Notes: a model not told the origin generated them from the sequence alone. Numbered from the stretch's first letter, positions 16,111 to 24,876 are shown. The stretch is DNA of 64,000 bases from Bog-473 sp963781955 (GCA_963781955.1 CAWAHU010000001.1:62001-126000); one strand, 5' to 3'. A program made the numbers and translations.

Positions 16111-16941
16111 CGGCGCAACCAATGAAGCGGTTCGCCGGCCGCAGGGCGCTGGTGACCGGAGCCAGCCGGGGGATTGGCGCCGCCGTGGCGCAGCGGTTGG
16201 CAGCAGAGGGAGCTGACGTCGCGATCACGGCGCGGACCGCCGAGCAGCACGCCACCTTGGCCGGGTCCCTGCGCGAGACGGCGATGCGGCTGGCCGCCTC
16301 GGGCGGGCGCGTGCTGGCGATCACCGCCGACCTGAGCGACGCCGAGGACCGGGCGCGGATCGTGCCCGAAGCCCGCGCGGGGCTCGGTGGATCCGTCGAC
16401 ATCCTGGTGAACAACGCGGCTGCCGCCATCTACCAGCCGATGCTGGACTTCCTGCTCAAGCGGCGGCGCCTGACCTTCGAGGTCAACGTCCACGCGCCGA
16501 TGGATCTGGCCCAGGCGGCGCTGCCCGCCATGATCGAGCTGGGGGAGGGCTGGATCGTGAACGTGTCGAGCGCTACCGCACGCCCCTGGGAGCCGCCGTT
16601 CGCGCTGAGGCGCGCTCGGGGCGACGACCGGGGTCTACGGGGCCTCCAAGGCCGCCCTCAACCGCATGTCGAACGCGCTGGCCGCTGAGTTGGGCGGGAC
16701 CGGGGTGCGCATCAACACGATCGAGCCGCGCGCCGCGGTCATGAGCGAAGGTGCCGAGGTGCTGACGCGGGCCACGTTGAACGCGGACCAGATCGAGTCG
16801 ATGGAGGAGATGGCCGAGGCGGTCGTCGCGCTCTGTGAGTGCCCGGCCGAACGTACTGGGATGTCCCTGGTCAGCCTCGACCTCATCGCCGAGCTCGGAC
16901 TCTCCGTACGCGGGCTCGACGGCGCGCCGCTACCCGCGTGA
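16107..16941 (+). CDS. SDR-family oxidoreductase; frameshifted
   Basis: It starts at ATG 16107 (ATGA overlap), the fifth coupled gene of the operon. The N-terminus 'RRALVTGASRGIGAAVAQRL' is the NAD(P) motif, 'DILVNNAAAA' the structural NNA motif, and 'IVNVSSATA' holds the catalytic Ser. At about 16600-16615 the frame slips. The continuation one frame over reads 'GATTGVYGASKAALNRMSNALAAELGG', which restores catalytic Tyr and Lys (YGASK). The C-terminus is unusually short after the cofactor part and ends 'SLDLIAELGLSVRGLDGAPLPA'. A single indel in an otherwise intact 277-residue gene is likely. Confidence 0.75.
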
Positions 16942-16973
16942 CCAACCAGGTCGCGACCGAGTCCGCTCCGGCG

Positions 16974-18347
16974 TCAGGGGATCAAGAGCGAGCCACCTTG
17001 CGCCGGCGGGCCGCACGCGCGCCCGGGCGCGTCGCCGAACCCGGCCACGCGGAACATGGCGGCGAAGGTGGTGGCCTGGGCGTCCGCCGGGGGCACGGTC
17101 AGGCCGAGCGCCTCCATGAGTCCGAGGCCGAGCTCCGCGCACCAAGCAACGGTCACCGCTGTGGTCGTGTCGACGTACGGTGTGCCCGGAGAGCCGGGAG
17201 CGCGGGTGCCCCATCCATCGAGTCCTTCAGCCCACGCATGGAGGTGTCGCTCCTGGAGTTCGCCGAGGCGCGCCCGCACTTCGGGGTCCGACCGGGCCGC
17301 AGCTGCCCCCTCCACGAGTAGGGCGCGCAGCTCTCGCCGGCGGGTGGAGGCCAAGAAGTTGAACTCCACCAGATCGGCCGGCGCACTCAATGCCAGCAGG
17401 TCGGGCGGGAGCTGCTCGAGGTCCTCGGTGATGCGCGCCTCGATCACCTCGACGAGCAGGTTCGCCTTATTGGCGAAGTTGCCGTAGATCGACCCGGTGG
17501 TCATGGAGGCGGCGTAGGCGATGTCACGCACGGACACTGCGACGTAGCCCTTCTCGGCGAAGAGGTCGATCGCCGCTTCGACGAGCCGGGACTGCGTCGC
17601 CATGGCCTTGGGCGAGTCGCGGCGCCCCGAGACCGGGGTCAACGGTGCGGGCCGGTTCCTCAGGCCGGCGCCAGGTGCCGGACTCCGGTCCCCGGTCCGG
17701 CGAGACGGCCGGGCGCCGTCGCGAGGGCGGTCCGACTGCTCCAGCGAGTCCAGGTAGGCGCCGACGAAATCGGCCAGCTGACCCGGCTCGATCCCGACCA
17801 CGCCCTGCGCGTCGAGCACCCCGAGCCCGAGCTCGATCGCCCACAGCGAGCGCACCAGGGCGTCCATGTCCAGGTCCCGATCGACGTGCCGGATCTCCTG
17901 CCAGTCCCGGTAGTCGGCGATCCACCGGTCCAGCAGGGCGCTGAGGTCCGGCCGGACCCGGGCTTGCAGGGTGGCGTCGGTCCGCGCCGCCGCCGCGGCC
18001 TCCAGGAGGAGGGCCCGCATGGTGGCGCGCTCATCCAGGCGCAGGAAGCTCTGGCGCACGAATGCCGGCAGGGTGATGTCGGGGTCACCGGGACCGGTGT
18101 CGGGCCGGTCGCGCTCCATGTCCTCCCGGACGCGGAGATCGAGGACCTCTGCCAGGAGATCCCCTTTGCTGCGGAAGTTGGAGTAGATGGCGCCGGTGGT
18201 GAGATCGAGGCGACTGGCCAGGTCGCGCACCGACACCCGGGCATAGCCCTGCTGTGCGAACAGCTCGGCGCTGAGCTGGAGCAACCGGGTCCGGTTGTCT
18301 CCCGTCGCCGTCACGGAGCGTTTCGACCTGGGCATCGTCGGCTCCAT
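16974..18347 (-). CDS. Tandem-duplicated TetR regulator (two TetR units in one chain)
   Basis: 457 residues, about twice a normal TetR. Unit 1 has its HTH at about residues 18-65 ('LLQLSAELFAQQGYARVSVRDLASRLDLTTGAIYSNFRSKGDLLAEVL'). Unit 2 has a second HTH after a Pro/Arg-rich linker ('LVEAAIDLFAEKGYVAVSVRDIAYAASMTTGSIYGNFANKANLLVEVI'). Each HTH is followed by its own ligand-domain-like helices ('MRALLLEAAAAARTDATLQARVRP' and 'ELRALLVEGAAAARSDPEVRARLGEL'), which are clearly similar to each other. The protein is therefore a covalent pseudo-dimer. It may regulate the neighbouring SDR and alcohol dehydrogenase genes. Confidence 0.85.
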   Translation of the reverse strand: MEPTMPRSKRSVTATGDNRTRLLQLSAELFAQQGYARVSVRDLASRLDLTTGAIYSNFRSKGDLLAEVLDLRVREDMERDRPDTGPGDPDITLPAFVRQSFLRLDERATMRALLLEAAAAARTDATLQARVRPDLSALLDRWIADYRDWQEIRHVDRDLDMDALVRSLWAIELGLGVLDAQGVVGIEPGQLADFVGAYLDSLEQSDRPRDGARPSRRTGDRSPAPGAGLRNRPAPLTPVSGRRDSPKAMATQSRLVEAAIDLFAEKGYVAVSVRDIAYAASMTTGSIYGNFANKANLLVEVIEARITEDLEQLPPDLLALSAPADLVEFNFLASTRRRELRALLVEGAAAARSDPEVRARLGELQERHLHAWAEGLDGWGTRAPGSPGTPYVDTTTAVTVAWCAELGLGLMEALGLTVPPADAQATTFAAMFRVAGFGDAPGRACGPPAQGGSLLIP

Positions 18348-18398
18348 CGTATGCAGCGTCGTGTCACCGTAAGGCTGTCCGTCCGTCTCCGTCGTCTG

Positions 18399-19178
18399 CT
18401 ACTTCTGCATGCCGCCGCTGACGGAGATCTCGTCACCGGTCACGAACGACGAGGCATCGCTGGCCAGGTAGACGACGGGTCCGACAATCTCAGCCGGCTG
18501 GGCCACTCGCTTCTGGAGTGTCCCCGACGCCACCATGTCGATGAAGCCGGGAGACCGCTTCTCGGCACCCTCCATCATCTCGCTGGTGAACGGGCCTGGA
18601 GCGAGCACGTTCACCCGCACCTTCCAGGCCGCCCACCCCTGAGCCTGGCTCTTGGTGAGGTTGATGAGAGCCGCCTTGGAGGAGGCGTAGGCGCAGATGC
18701 TCGCACCGCCCGAGTACCCGGCCATCGACGCGATGTTCACGATGCTGCCACCACCCTGTTCCCGCATGATCGGGGCGGCGAGTTGGCTGGCGCGGAGGGG
18801 GCCCTCGACGTTCACCGCGAAGACCTTGCGCCAGAACTCGAGGGTCATGTCGGCCGGACCGATCCTTGCTGGGTTGATCCCAGCGTTGTTCACCAGCACG
18901 TCGATCCGCCCCAGCCGCTCGTGGACGCCCCTCACGAAGGTGCCGACGCCATCCCAGTCTCCGACATGGCACGCCATGCCGACCGCCCGGGCACCCGTGT
19001 CCCGCTCGATCTCGGCCGCGACCTGGTCACAGGCGTCTTGCTTGCGGCTGCTCACCACGACCGTGGCCCCGGCGGTGGCCAGTCCCTGGGCCATGGCGCG
19101 CCCGATCCCTTTGGTCGAGCCGGTCACGATGGCCACGCGCCCGCTCAGGTCGAACAGTTCCCCGACGCCATGGCTCAT
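18399..19178 (-). CDS. SDR-family oxidoreductase (3-oxoacyl-ACP reductase-like)
   Basis: 259 residues, the classical SDR length. The cofactor motif is 'RVAIVTGSTKGIGRAMAQGL', then 'VLVNNAGIN', catalytic Ser in 'IVNIASMAG' and Y-x-x-x-K in 'ICAYASSKAALINL'. It ends with 'FVTGDEISVSGGMQK'. It interconverts a hydroxyl and a keto group with NAD(P)H. It is divergent from the alcohol dehydrogenase gene and followed by the tandem TetR gene 51 bp downstream. Confidence 0.87.
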   Translation of the reverse strand: MSHGVGELFDLSGRVAIVTGSTKGIGRAMAQGLATAGATVVVSSRKQDACDQVAAEIERDTGARAVGMACHVGDWDGVGTFVRGVHERLGRIDVLVNNAGINPARIGPADMTLEFWRKVFAVNVEGPLRASQLAAPIMREQGGGSIVNIASMAGYSGGASICAYASSKAALINLTKSQAQGWAAWKVRVNVLAPGPFTSEMMEGAEKRSPGFIDMVASGTLQKRVAQPAEIVGPVVYLASDASSFVTGDEISVSGGMQK

Positions 19179-19237
19179 CGCACCGATCCCTGTGCTCGCA
19201 CCGGCCGTTCAGTGGCAGGTGCCCTCCGGAAGAAGTA

Positions 19238-19248
19238 TAACAACGTCA
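19238..19248. promoter_or_regulatory. TAACAACGTCA site in a divergent promoter
   Basis: TAACAACGTCA (TAAC-N3-GTCA) lies between the SDR (19178) and alcohol dehydrogenase (19320) genes. It is a one-mismatch version of the perfect TAACAACGTTA at 9020-9030. It sits in an AT-rich patch (AAGTATAACAACGTCATTC) likely to hold the promoter. The nearby tandem TetR is a candidate binder. Confidence 0.4.
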
Positions 19249-19319
19249 TTCAAATCCTTCACCGCGGCGCGTTCCGTGCCACCATGGCATCTCCGCCGAG
19301 ACCAGATGGGGGCCATCGC

Positions 19320-20465
19320 ATGAAGAGCAAGGCAGCGATCCTGTGGGAGACCCACACGAAGTGGAGCGTCGAGGAGATCGAGCTCGACCCGCCCAAGTCC
19401 GGTGAGGTGCTGGTCAAGCTGGCCGCATCGGGTCTCTGTCACTCCGACGAGCATCTGGTGACCGGTGACATGGTGCTCGACCCCGCGCTGGCGGAGGCCT
19501 TCGGCTTGAAGCAGCTCCCGGTCATCGGGGGCCACGAGGGCGCCGGCGAGGTGGTCGAGGTCGGGGCCAACGTGCAGAACCTCGCGCCGGGCGACCACGT
19601 CGTGCTCAGCTTCATCCCCTCGTGTGGGCGTTGCCCGTCGTGCGCCATCGGCCAGCAGCATCTGTGTGACCTCGGTGCCTTCCTCCTGGCCGGCAAGCAG
19701 GTGACCGACTTCACGTCGCGGCACCACGCCGCCGACGGCAGCGACCTCGGGATCATGTGCTGCACCGGGACCTTCGAGCCCTTCACGGTGGTGAGCGAGG
19801 CCAGCTGCGTGAAGATCGAGCCCCACATCCCTCTCGACAAGGCGGCCCTGGTCGGCTGCGGTGTCACCACCGGGTGGGGTTCGGCGGTGAACGCGGCCGA
19901 CGTCCGCTCAGGCGAGACCGTCGTGGTGATCGGCTTGGGCGGCATCGGCATGAACGCCGTGCAGGGAGCCCGCCTGGCCGGGGCCGACAAGATCGTCGGT
20001 ATCGACCCCCTGGAGAACAAGCGCGAGTCCGCTGGGCGCTTCGGGGCCACACACACTGCCGCCTCGATCGAAGAGGCCCAAGCCCTAGTGGGCGAGCTGA
20101 CCCGGGGCGCCATGGCCGACAAGGCCATCCTGACCGCCGGCGTGGCCTACGGCGACCTGATCCAGCCGATGATGGACCTGGTGAAGAAGGCTGGTCGGGG
20201 TGTCGTCACGGCGGTGGCACCGATGGCGCAGACCGACGTGAAGCTCGACCTCTTCATGTTGGCCATGGCCCGCAAGGAGCTGGTCGGCTGCATCTTCGGG
20301 AACGCCAACCCGCGGCGTGACATCCCCCGGATCCTCGACTTCTACATGAACGGCAACCTGCAGCTCGACGAGTTGGTCACCAACACCTACAGCCTCGAGG
20401 ACGTCAACCAGGGCTATGAGGACATGCGAAACGGCACCAACATCCGTGGGCTGATCGTCTACTAG
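19320..20465 (+). CDS. NDMA-type zinc alcohol dehydrogenase
   Basis: 381 residues, ATG 19320 (an extended upstream open frame is not coding). Medium-chain zinc dehydrogenase: catalytic zinc Cys in 'SGLCHSDEHLVTGD', 'GGHEGAGEV', the structural zinc cluster 'CGRCPSCAIGQQHLC', and the Rossmann motif 'VVVIGLGGIGMNAVQGA'. The start 'KAAILWETHTKWSVEEIELDPPK', the segment 'HHAADGSDLGIMC' and 'LVGCGVTTGWGSAVNAADVR' match the NDMA-dependent (Rxyl_3153) subgroup. That group holds its nicotinamide tightly and hands electrons to mycofactocin rather than to free NAD. The mycofactocin genes are not in this window. It heads a likely operon with enoyl-CoA hydratase, alpha-hydroxyacid oxidase and SDR genes. 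Confidence 0.87.
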   Translation: MKSKAAILWETHTKWSVEEIELDPPKSGEVLVKLAASGLCHSDEHLVTGDMVLDPALAEAFGLKQLPVIGGHEGAGEVVEVGANVQNLAPGDHVVLSFIPSCGRCPSCAIGQQHLCDLGAFLLAGKQVTDFTSRHHAADGSDLGIMCCTGTFEPFTVVSEASCVKIEPHIPLDKAALVGCGVTTGWGSAVNAADVRSGETVVVIGLGGIGMNAVQGARLAGADKIVGIDPLENKRESAGRFGATHTAASIEEAQALVGELTRGAMADKAILTAGVAYGDLIQPMMDLVKKAGRGVVTAVAPMAQTDVKLDLFMLAMARKELVGCIFGNANPRRDIPRILDFYMNGNLQLDELVTNTYSLEDVNQGYEDMRNGTNIRGLIVY

Positions 20466-20496
20466 GCGGGCAGGCGGGCAGGCGGGCAGGCGGGCG
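20465..20496 (+). repeat. Four 8-bp GGCGGGCA units after the alcohol dehydrogenase stop
   Basis: GGCGGGCA occurs three times exactly and a fourth time as GGCGGGCG, starting in the last base of the TAG stop. The number is likely to vary by slippage. It could act as a spacer between the coupled genes. No function is seen. Confidence 0.75.
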
Positions 20497-20520
20497 GACC
20501 GGCGGAGACGGAGGGACGCC

Positions 20521-21339
20521 ATGGCGACGTTGGAGATCGAGCGTCCCGACCCGGGCATCGTCCGGATCGTGCTCGACCGCCCGGACCGCCTGAACGCACT
20601 CAACTTCGACCTCGTCGGCGATCTCCACGATGCTCTCGACCTGGTGTCGCGCGACGACGCCTGCAAGGTGGTCGTGCTCACTGGTCGTGGCCGTGCCTTC
20701 TGCAGCGGGCTCGACCTCAAGGACTGGGGCACCCTCCCGCCGGTCGGCGCCCATCCACACCGGACGGCCGGCTCGACCGGCCAGTCCTTCATGTCGTCGC
20801 TCGCGTCGCACGTGCGGGCCACGCCGCAGATCATCATCGCGGCCGTCAACGGACCGGCCTTCGGCGGCGGGTTCGCCCTCAGCCTGGCCTGTGACCTGCG
20901 CGTGGCCGGGCGGTCAGCGTCGTTCTGCTCGGCTTTCATCCGCACCGGCCTGACCGGGACGGACATCGGGATCAGCTACTTCCTGCCGCGCCTCGTGGGG
21001 GCTGCGCACGCTTTCGACTTGATGGTGACGGGACGGACCGTCGGGGCCGACGAAGCCCGGGCGATGGGGATCGTGTCGCAGGTCTTCGAGGACGAGCGGC
21101 TCGACGCCGAGAGCCTCGGGATCGCCCGGACCGTGGCCGGCTACACGTCGGCGGGACTCCGCATGACCAAGGAGGTCATGTGGGCCAACCTCGACGCCCC
21201 GAACCTCGAGGCGTGCCTGGCCGTCGAGAACCGGAACCAGGACCTGGCCGGGAGGACCGACGAAGTCCGCGAGTACATGCGCCGCTACCGGGGAACGCTC
21301 GGGTCTGGCCAGGCACCGGCGCAAGGCGCGGCACGATGA
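20521..21339 (+). CDS. Enoyl-CoA hydratase/isomerase (crotonase) family
   Basis: 272 residues. The oxyanion-hole segments are present: 'GRAFCSGLDLKDWG' and 'AVNGPAFGGGFALSLACDLRVA'. At the second catalytic position the sequence is 'GLTGTDIGISYFLPRLVGAA', with Asp where crotonase has Glu, as in several actinobacterial EchA paralogues. The first Glu of classical hydratases is not evident, so isomerase or hydrolase activity is possible. It is 55 bp after the dehydrogenase and 12 bp before the oxidase gene, on the same strand. Confidence 0.83.
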   Translation: MATLEIERPDPGIVRIVLDRPDRLNALNFDLVGDLHDALDLVSRDDACKVVVLTGRGRAFCSGLDLKDWGTLPPVGAHPHRTAGSTGQSFMSSLASHVRATPQIIIAAVNGPAFGGGFALSLACDLRVAGRSASFCSAFIRTGLTGTDIGISYFLPRLVGAAHAFDLMVTGRTVGADEARAMGIVSQVFEDERLDAESLGIARTVAGYTSAGLRMTKEVMWANLDAPNLEACLAVENRNQDLAGRTDEVREYMRRYRGTLGSGQAPAQGAAR

Positions 21340-21351
21340 AGGGGTGGCTCG

Positions 21352-22572
21352 GTGGTGAGTGACCGCATGGTCCGTTGGAGCGACCGGCACGACGTCCGGA
21401 CGGCCCGACGCATCAACTCCGTGGAGCGCGCGCAACAGCTCGCTCACCGGCGGGTCATCGTGCCGGTCGAGAACTACATCGAGGGTGCCGCCGGCCACGA
21501 GACGACCTTGCGCTCGAACATGGCCGCCGTCCGGTCGGTGCAGTTCGTCCAGCGCATCGGGGTCACCAGCGGGATGGCGCCCGATCTGCGCACGACCGTG
21601 CTGGGGACCGAGGTGTCGATGCCGGTGCTGCTCAGCCCGGTCGGCTTCACCCGCATGATGCACACGTCGGGGGACGTGGCCGGTGCCGCTGCCGCCGGAT
21701 CGGCGGGGACCGTGTTCACGCTCAGCTCCATGTCGGGGCACTCCATGGAGGAGGTCGTCGGGGCGTCCGCAGGCCCGCTGTGGTTCCAGCTCTACTTCCT
21801 CGGCGGCCGGGAAGGCGCGCGCCATCTGGTGGCCGACGCACGCCGGCTCGGGTTCTCCGCCGTCGTCGTGACGATGGACACGCAGATCCCTGGGGACCGC
21901 CGCCGCGAGAGCCTCTACGGGCTGTCGCCGCCCCTGAAGCTCGACCCGAGCACGGTGACCAGGATGATCCCCTTCGTCCTCCGCCGGCCGCGGTGGCTGC
22001 TCGACCAGGTCGTGGGGGGGCTCCAGCTCGAACTGGTCAACGCGGTGCGCCCCCGGCCCGACGGGTCCACCCCGACGGCCTCCGAGGCGCTCTTGCAGTG
22101 GATCCTCGAGCCGCCGACCTGGGACGACCTGTCGTGGATCAAGGAGGAGTTCGGGGGCCACGTCGTCGTCAAGGGAGTACTCGACGCGGACGACGCCCGG
22201 CGCGCCGTGGACCACGGGGCGTCCGCCGTCATCGTGTCGAACCACGGTGGCCGCCAGCTCGACGGCGTGCCGGCCACCTTCGCCGCGCTGCCCGAGATCG
22301 TCCACGCCGTCGGCGAACGGGCTGAGGTCCTGGTCGACGGTGGCGTCCGCAGCGGGGCCGACGTCGTGCGCGCCGTCGGCCTCGGAGCGCGGGCGGCGAT
22401 GATCGGGCGTGCCTGGGCCTACGGGCTGTGCGCGGCCGGCCGGCCGGGCGTCGACCAGATCCTGTCCCTCTTCCGCCAGGACATGGACCGGACGTTGCGC
22501 CTGCTCGGCGCGGACTCGCTGTCGGACGTCGGCGACTCGCTCGTGCGACCACCCCGCGGATGGCCCGCGTGA
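21352..22572 (+). CDS. FMN-dependent alpha-hydroxy-acid oxidase/dehydrogenase
   Basis: 406 residues, GTG start. Family motifs: 'DLRTTVLGTEVSMPVLLSPVGFTRMMHTSGDVAGA' (opening strand), 'VVVTMDTQIPGDRRRE', catalytic Lys region 'VVVKGVLDADDARRA', and 'VIVSNHGGRQLDG' with the active-site His and Arg, followed by 'VLVDGGVRSGADVV'. Members (lactate dehydrogenase LldD, mandelate dehydrogenase, glycolate oxidase) oxidise 2-hydroxyacids to 2-oxoacids. The insert 'RMIPFVLRRPRWLLDQVVGG' is long, as in the lactate/mandelate branch. With the crotonase and alcohol dehydrogenase it suggests a pathway that ends in a 2-hydroxyacid. Confidence 0.87.
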   Translation: MVSDRMVRWSDRHDVRTARRINSVERAQQLAHRRVIVPVENYIEGAAGHETTLRSNMAAVRSVQFVQRIGVTSGMAPDLRTTVLGTEVSMPVLLSPVGFTRMMHTSGDVAGAAAAGSAGTVFTLSSMSGHSMEEVVGASAGPLWFQLYFLGGREGARHLVADARRLGFSAVVVTMDTQIPGDRRRESLYGLSPPLKLDPSTVTRMIPFVLRRPRWLLDQVVGGLQLELVNAVRPRPDGSTPTASEALLQWILEPPTWDDLSWIKEEFGGHVVVKGVLDADDARRAVDHGASAVIVSNHGGRQLDGVPATFAALPEIVHAVGERAEVLVDGGVRSGADVVRAVGLGARAAMIGRAWAYGLCAAGRPGVDQILSLFRQDMDRTLRLLGADSLSDVGDSLVRPPRGWPA

Positions 22573-22655
22573 CGCCGCGGGCCGCGGCTTGGAGCGCCGT
22601 TCGGTGCAGGCGGTAGCGTCGCCCCGTCGGATGACGAGATGGAGGCGGAGTCGGC

Positions 22656-23414
22656 ATGAGCGAGCAGCGGGTTGCGGTCGTCACCGGCGGCGCATCGGGG
22701 ATCGGACTGGCCATCAGCCGCCGGTTGGGCGCCGACGGGCACGCGGTCGGTGTCCTCGACCTCGACCGTGCGGCCGCCACCACGGCGGCTGAGGCTGTCG
22801 GGGCCACCGGCGGCACGGCCGTCGGCCTGGCGGTGGACGTGGGCGAACGCGCCCAGGTGTTCGCGGCCGTCGACGAGGTCCGGCGGCGGTTGGGCCGCCC
22901 GACCATCCTGGTCAACAACGCCGGCATGGGTGCGGTCTTCAACCGGTTCCTCAAGATCACCCCGGACACCTGGGAGCGCGTGCTGGCGGTGAACCTCACC
23001 GGAGCGTTCCACTGCTGCCAGGCCGTGTTGCCCGACATGGTCGAGGCCGGGTGGGGCCGGATCGTCAACATCTCCTCGTCGAGCACGCACAGCGGGCAGG
23101 CGTTCCTCAGTTCCTACGTGTCGTCCAAGTCGGGGCTCAACGGGCTCACCAAGTCGCTCGCGCTCGAGTTCGGCCCCAAGGGGATCACAGTCAACGCCAT
23201 CCCGCCGGGCTTCATCGACACCCCGATGCTGCGGGCCTCCGAGGAGCGTGGTGAGTTCGGGCCCGGCGGTGTGGCCGACGCCGTCGCCCGGACGCCCGTG
23301 GGGCGGGCCGGCCTGCCCGAAGACGTCGCCGCGACGTGCTCATTCCTGTGCCGTGACGAGGCGGGTTACATCACCGGCCAGATCATCGGGGTGAACGGCG
23401 GCCGCAACACCTGA
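22656..23414 (+). CDS. SDR-family oxidoreductase
   Basis: 252 residues. It has 'RVAVVTGGASGIGLAISRRL', 'ILVNNAGMG', catalytic Ser in 'IVNISSSSTHSG', Y-x-x-x-K in 'SSYVSSKSGLNGL', and the end 'AGYITGQIIGVNGG'. It closely resembles the SDR at 46446-47213: both have 'PDMVEAGWGRIV', 'SSSS', 'N-x-IPP' and 'CSFLC'. They are probable paralogues acting on related substrates. It is the last gene of the 19.3-23.4 kb run. Confidence 0.87.
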   Translation: MSEQRVAVVTGGASGIGLAISRRLGADGHAVGVLDLDRAAATTAAEAVGATGGTAVGLAVDVGERAQVFAAVDEVRRRLGRPTILVNNAGMGAVFNRFLKITPDTWERVLAVNLTGAFHCCQAVLPDMVEAGWGRIVNISSSSTHSGQAFLSSYVSSKSGLNGLTKSLALEFGPKGITVNAIPPGFIDTPMLRASEERGEFGPGGVADAVARTPVGRAGLPEDVAATCSFLCRDEAGYITGQIIGVNGGRNT

Positions 23415-23466
23415 CCGGCAGGTGCGGCATCGAGGACCCGCATACCGGCGGCCACCGGACGCGATC

Positions 23467-24051
23467 TCAGGCGTAGGGGCGTAGGTCGTCATCGAGCTGG
23501 ACGTCGAAGCTCCGCAAGGCCATGGCGAACACCTCGTAGGTCCCGACCGTGAAGACGACGTCCATCAGCTGTTGGGTGTCGAGCTCGGCCGACAGCGCGG
23601 CCCATGTGTCGTCGGCCACCTTGGCATCGCCCAGCAGTTCGTCGGTGGCAGCCAGCAGCGCGCGATCGAGCGGCGACCACCCGTCCGCGTCGGGCCCGAC
23701 CGCGACCCGTGCCACCTCGTCCGGCGTCATCCCCGCCACGCCGGCCTGGTAGACGTGCTGGGCCCACTCGTACTTCGAGCCCCGTCCTTGGGCCACGCGC
23801 AGGATCAGGAGTTCGCGCTGGCGTGCGGTCAGGGTCGTGAAGTAGAGCGCGTGCCTGATCAACTGGTTGAAGGCCGCGGTGAGGTCAGGGTGGTGCGCGA
23901 GCACGCCCATCGCGTTGAGCCCGCTGGGACTGGCCGGGTCACGGGGCGGGACGGGCAGGCGGGAGTTCTCGGGCCGGTACGCCGCCGCCAGGGCCTCGCT
24001 GAAGTCCCGCGGCCAGGCGCGTGGCGAGAGGGGCTCGACGCGTCCGCTCAC
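23467..24051 (-). CDS. Carboxymuconolactone decarboxylase / AhpD-like protein
   Basis: 194 residues from GTG 24051, which overlaps the stop of the F420 oxidoreductase gene by 4 bp (GTGA); earlier in-frame starts would run deep into that gene. The core 'LTARQRELLILRVAQGRGSKYEWAQHVYQAGVAGMTPDEVARV' is the CMD fold signature, with the conserved E-W-x-x-H. The AhpD C-x-x-C is absent, so a peroxidase-recycling role is unlikely. Family members are decarboxylases or uncharacterised enzymes of aromatic catabolism. Confidence 0.82.
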   Translation of the reverse strand: MSGRVEPLSPRAWPRDFSEALAAAYRPENSRLPVPPRDPASPSGLNAMGVLAHHPDLTAAFNQLIRHALYFTTLTARQRELLILRVAQGRGSKYEWAQHVYQAGVAGMTPDEVARVAVGPDADGWSPLDRALLAATDELLGDAKVADDTWAALSAELDTQQLMDVVFTVGTYEVFAMALRSFDVQLDDDLRPYA

Positions 24052-24876
24052 GACATGAACTCGGGGAGGACGTCGCGGACGAACGCCTCGACCTGCGACT
24101 CGCCGGCGCCCGGCCAGCCGCAGACCAGGTACCCGTAGCCGGCATCGCGCCATTTGGCGGCGTGGCGCCGGGCGGTCTCGAGGTCGTCGAGGGAGAGCGA
24201 GCCGGCTCGCATGATGGAGGACGGGTCGCGGCCCACCTCCGTGGCCAGCTGGTCCACCCGGGCGCCGGCCTCGCGCAGAGAGCTCGGCGAGCCCCAGGCG
24301 TGCCATACGTCCGCGTACCGGGCCACCAGCGGCAGCGTGCGCCGAGGGCCCGTGCCACCGATCCAGATGGGCGGGTGCGGGCGCTGGACGGGTTGCGGTC
24401 CCAGCCGGGCCTCGTGGAGCGAGACCTGCTTTCCCTCGTAGGAGACGACGTCACCGCTGAACAGGCGCGTCACGATCTCGAGGGTGTCCTCGAGCAGGTC
24501 GAAACGCTCAGAGGTGGGCGGGAAGGGGATGCCGAGCTCCCGGTGTTCCTTGTCGAACCAGGCGGCTCCGAGTGCGAGCTCGAGGCGCCCGTGCGACGCG
24601 TGGTCGACGGTGAGGGCCTGGGCGGCCAGCACCGAGGGATGCCGGTACGTCACCCCGGTGACCAAGAGGCCGAGCCGGATGTCCGAGGTCACCCCGGCCA
24701 GCGCGGCCAAGGTGGTCATCCCCTCGAAGGTCTCACCCGGCCCGTCGCCGTACATGGGTTGGAAGTGGTCGAAGCCCCAGACCCCGTCGAACCCGAGATC
24801 CTTCGGCCAGGCGCACCCGGCGCACCAGTTCGTCCCAGGACATCCGCTGTTGCGCGACGTCGAGCCCGAATCTCAT
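24048..24876 (-). CDS. LLM-class F420-dependent oxidoreductase; frameshifted
   Basis: Starts at ATG 24876: MRFGLDVAQQRMSWDELVRRVRLAE, then an extra base near 24800 shifts the frame, and the match continues as 'DLGFDGVWGFDHFQPMYGD'. The rest (residues about 45-275) is intact, with 'GVTSDIRLGLLVTGVTYRHPSVLAAQALTVDHAS', 'GRLELALGAAWFDKEHRELGIPFPP' and 'PPIWIGGTGPRRTLPLVARYADVWH'. These are typical of bacterial luciferase-like F420 reductases. They reduce or oxidise a substrate with the deazaflavin F420, consistent with an actinobacterium. It is in a minus-strand operon with Rieske, SnoaL and CMD genes. Confidence 0.82.

Noticed and set aside
12280..16941. Sugar-nucleotide or natural-product cluster
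   Set aside because: A DegT-type enzyme is present, but no nucleotidyltransferase, dehydratase partner, glycosyltransferase or scaffold enzyme; the neighbours are amidohydrolases.
17886..19319. Open frame extending the alcohol dehydrogenase upstream
   Set aside because: It overlaps the TetR and SDR genes on the other strand, and the protein family begins at ATG 19320.
20465..20496. CRISPR-like repeat
   Set aside because: Eight-base units without spacers; it is a simple tandem repeat.
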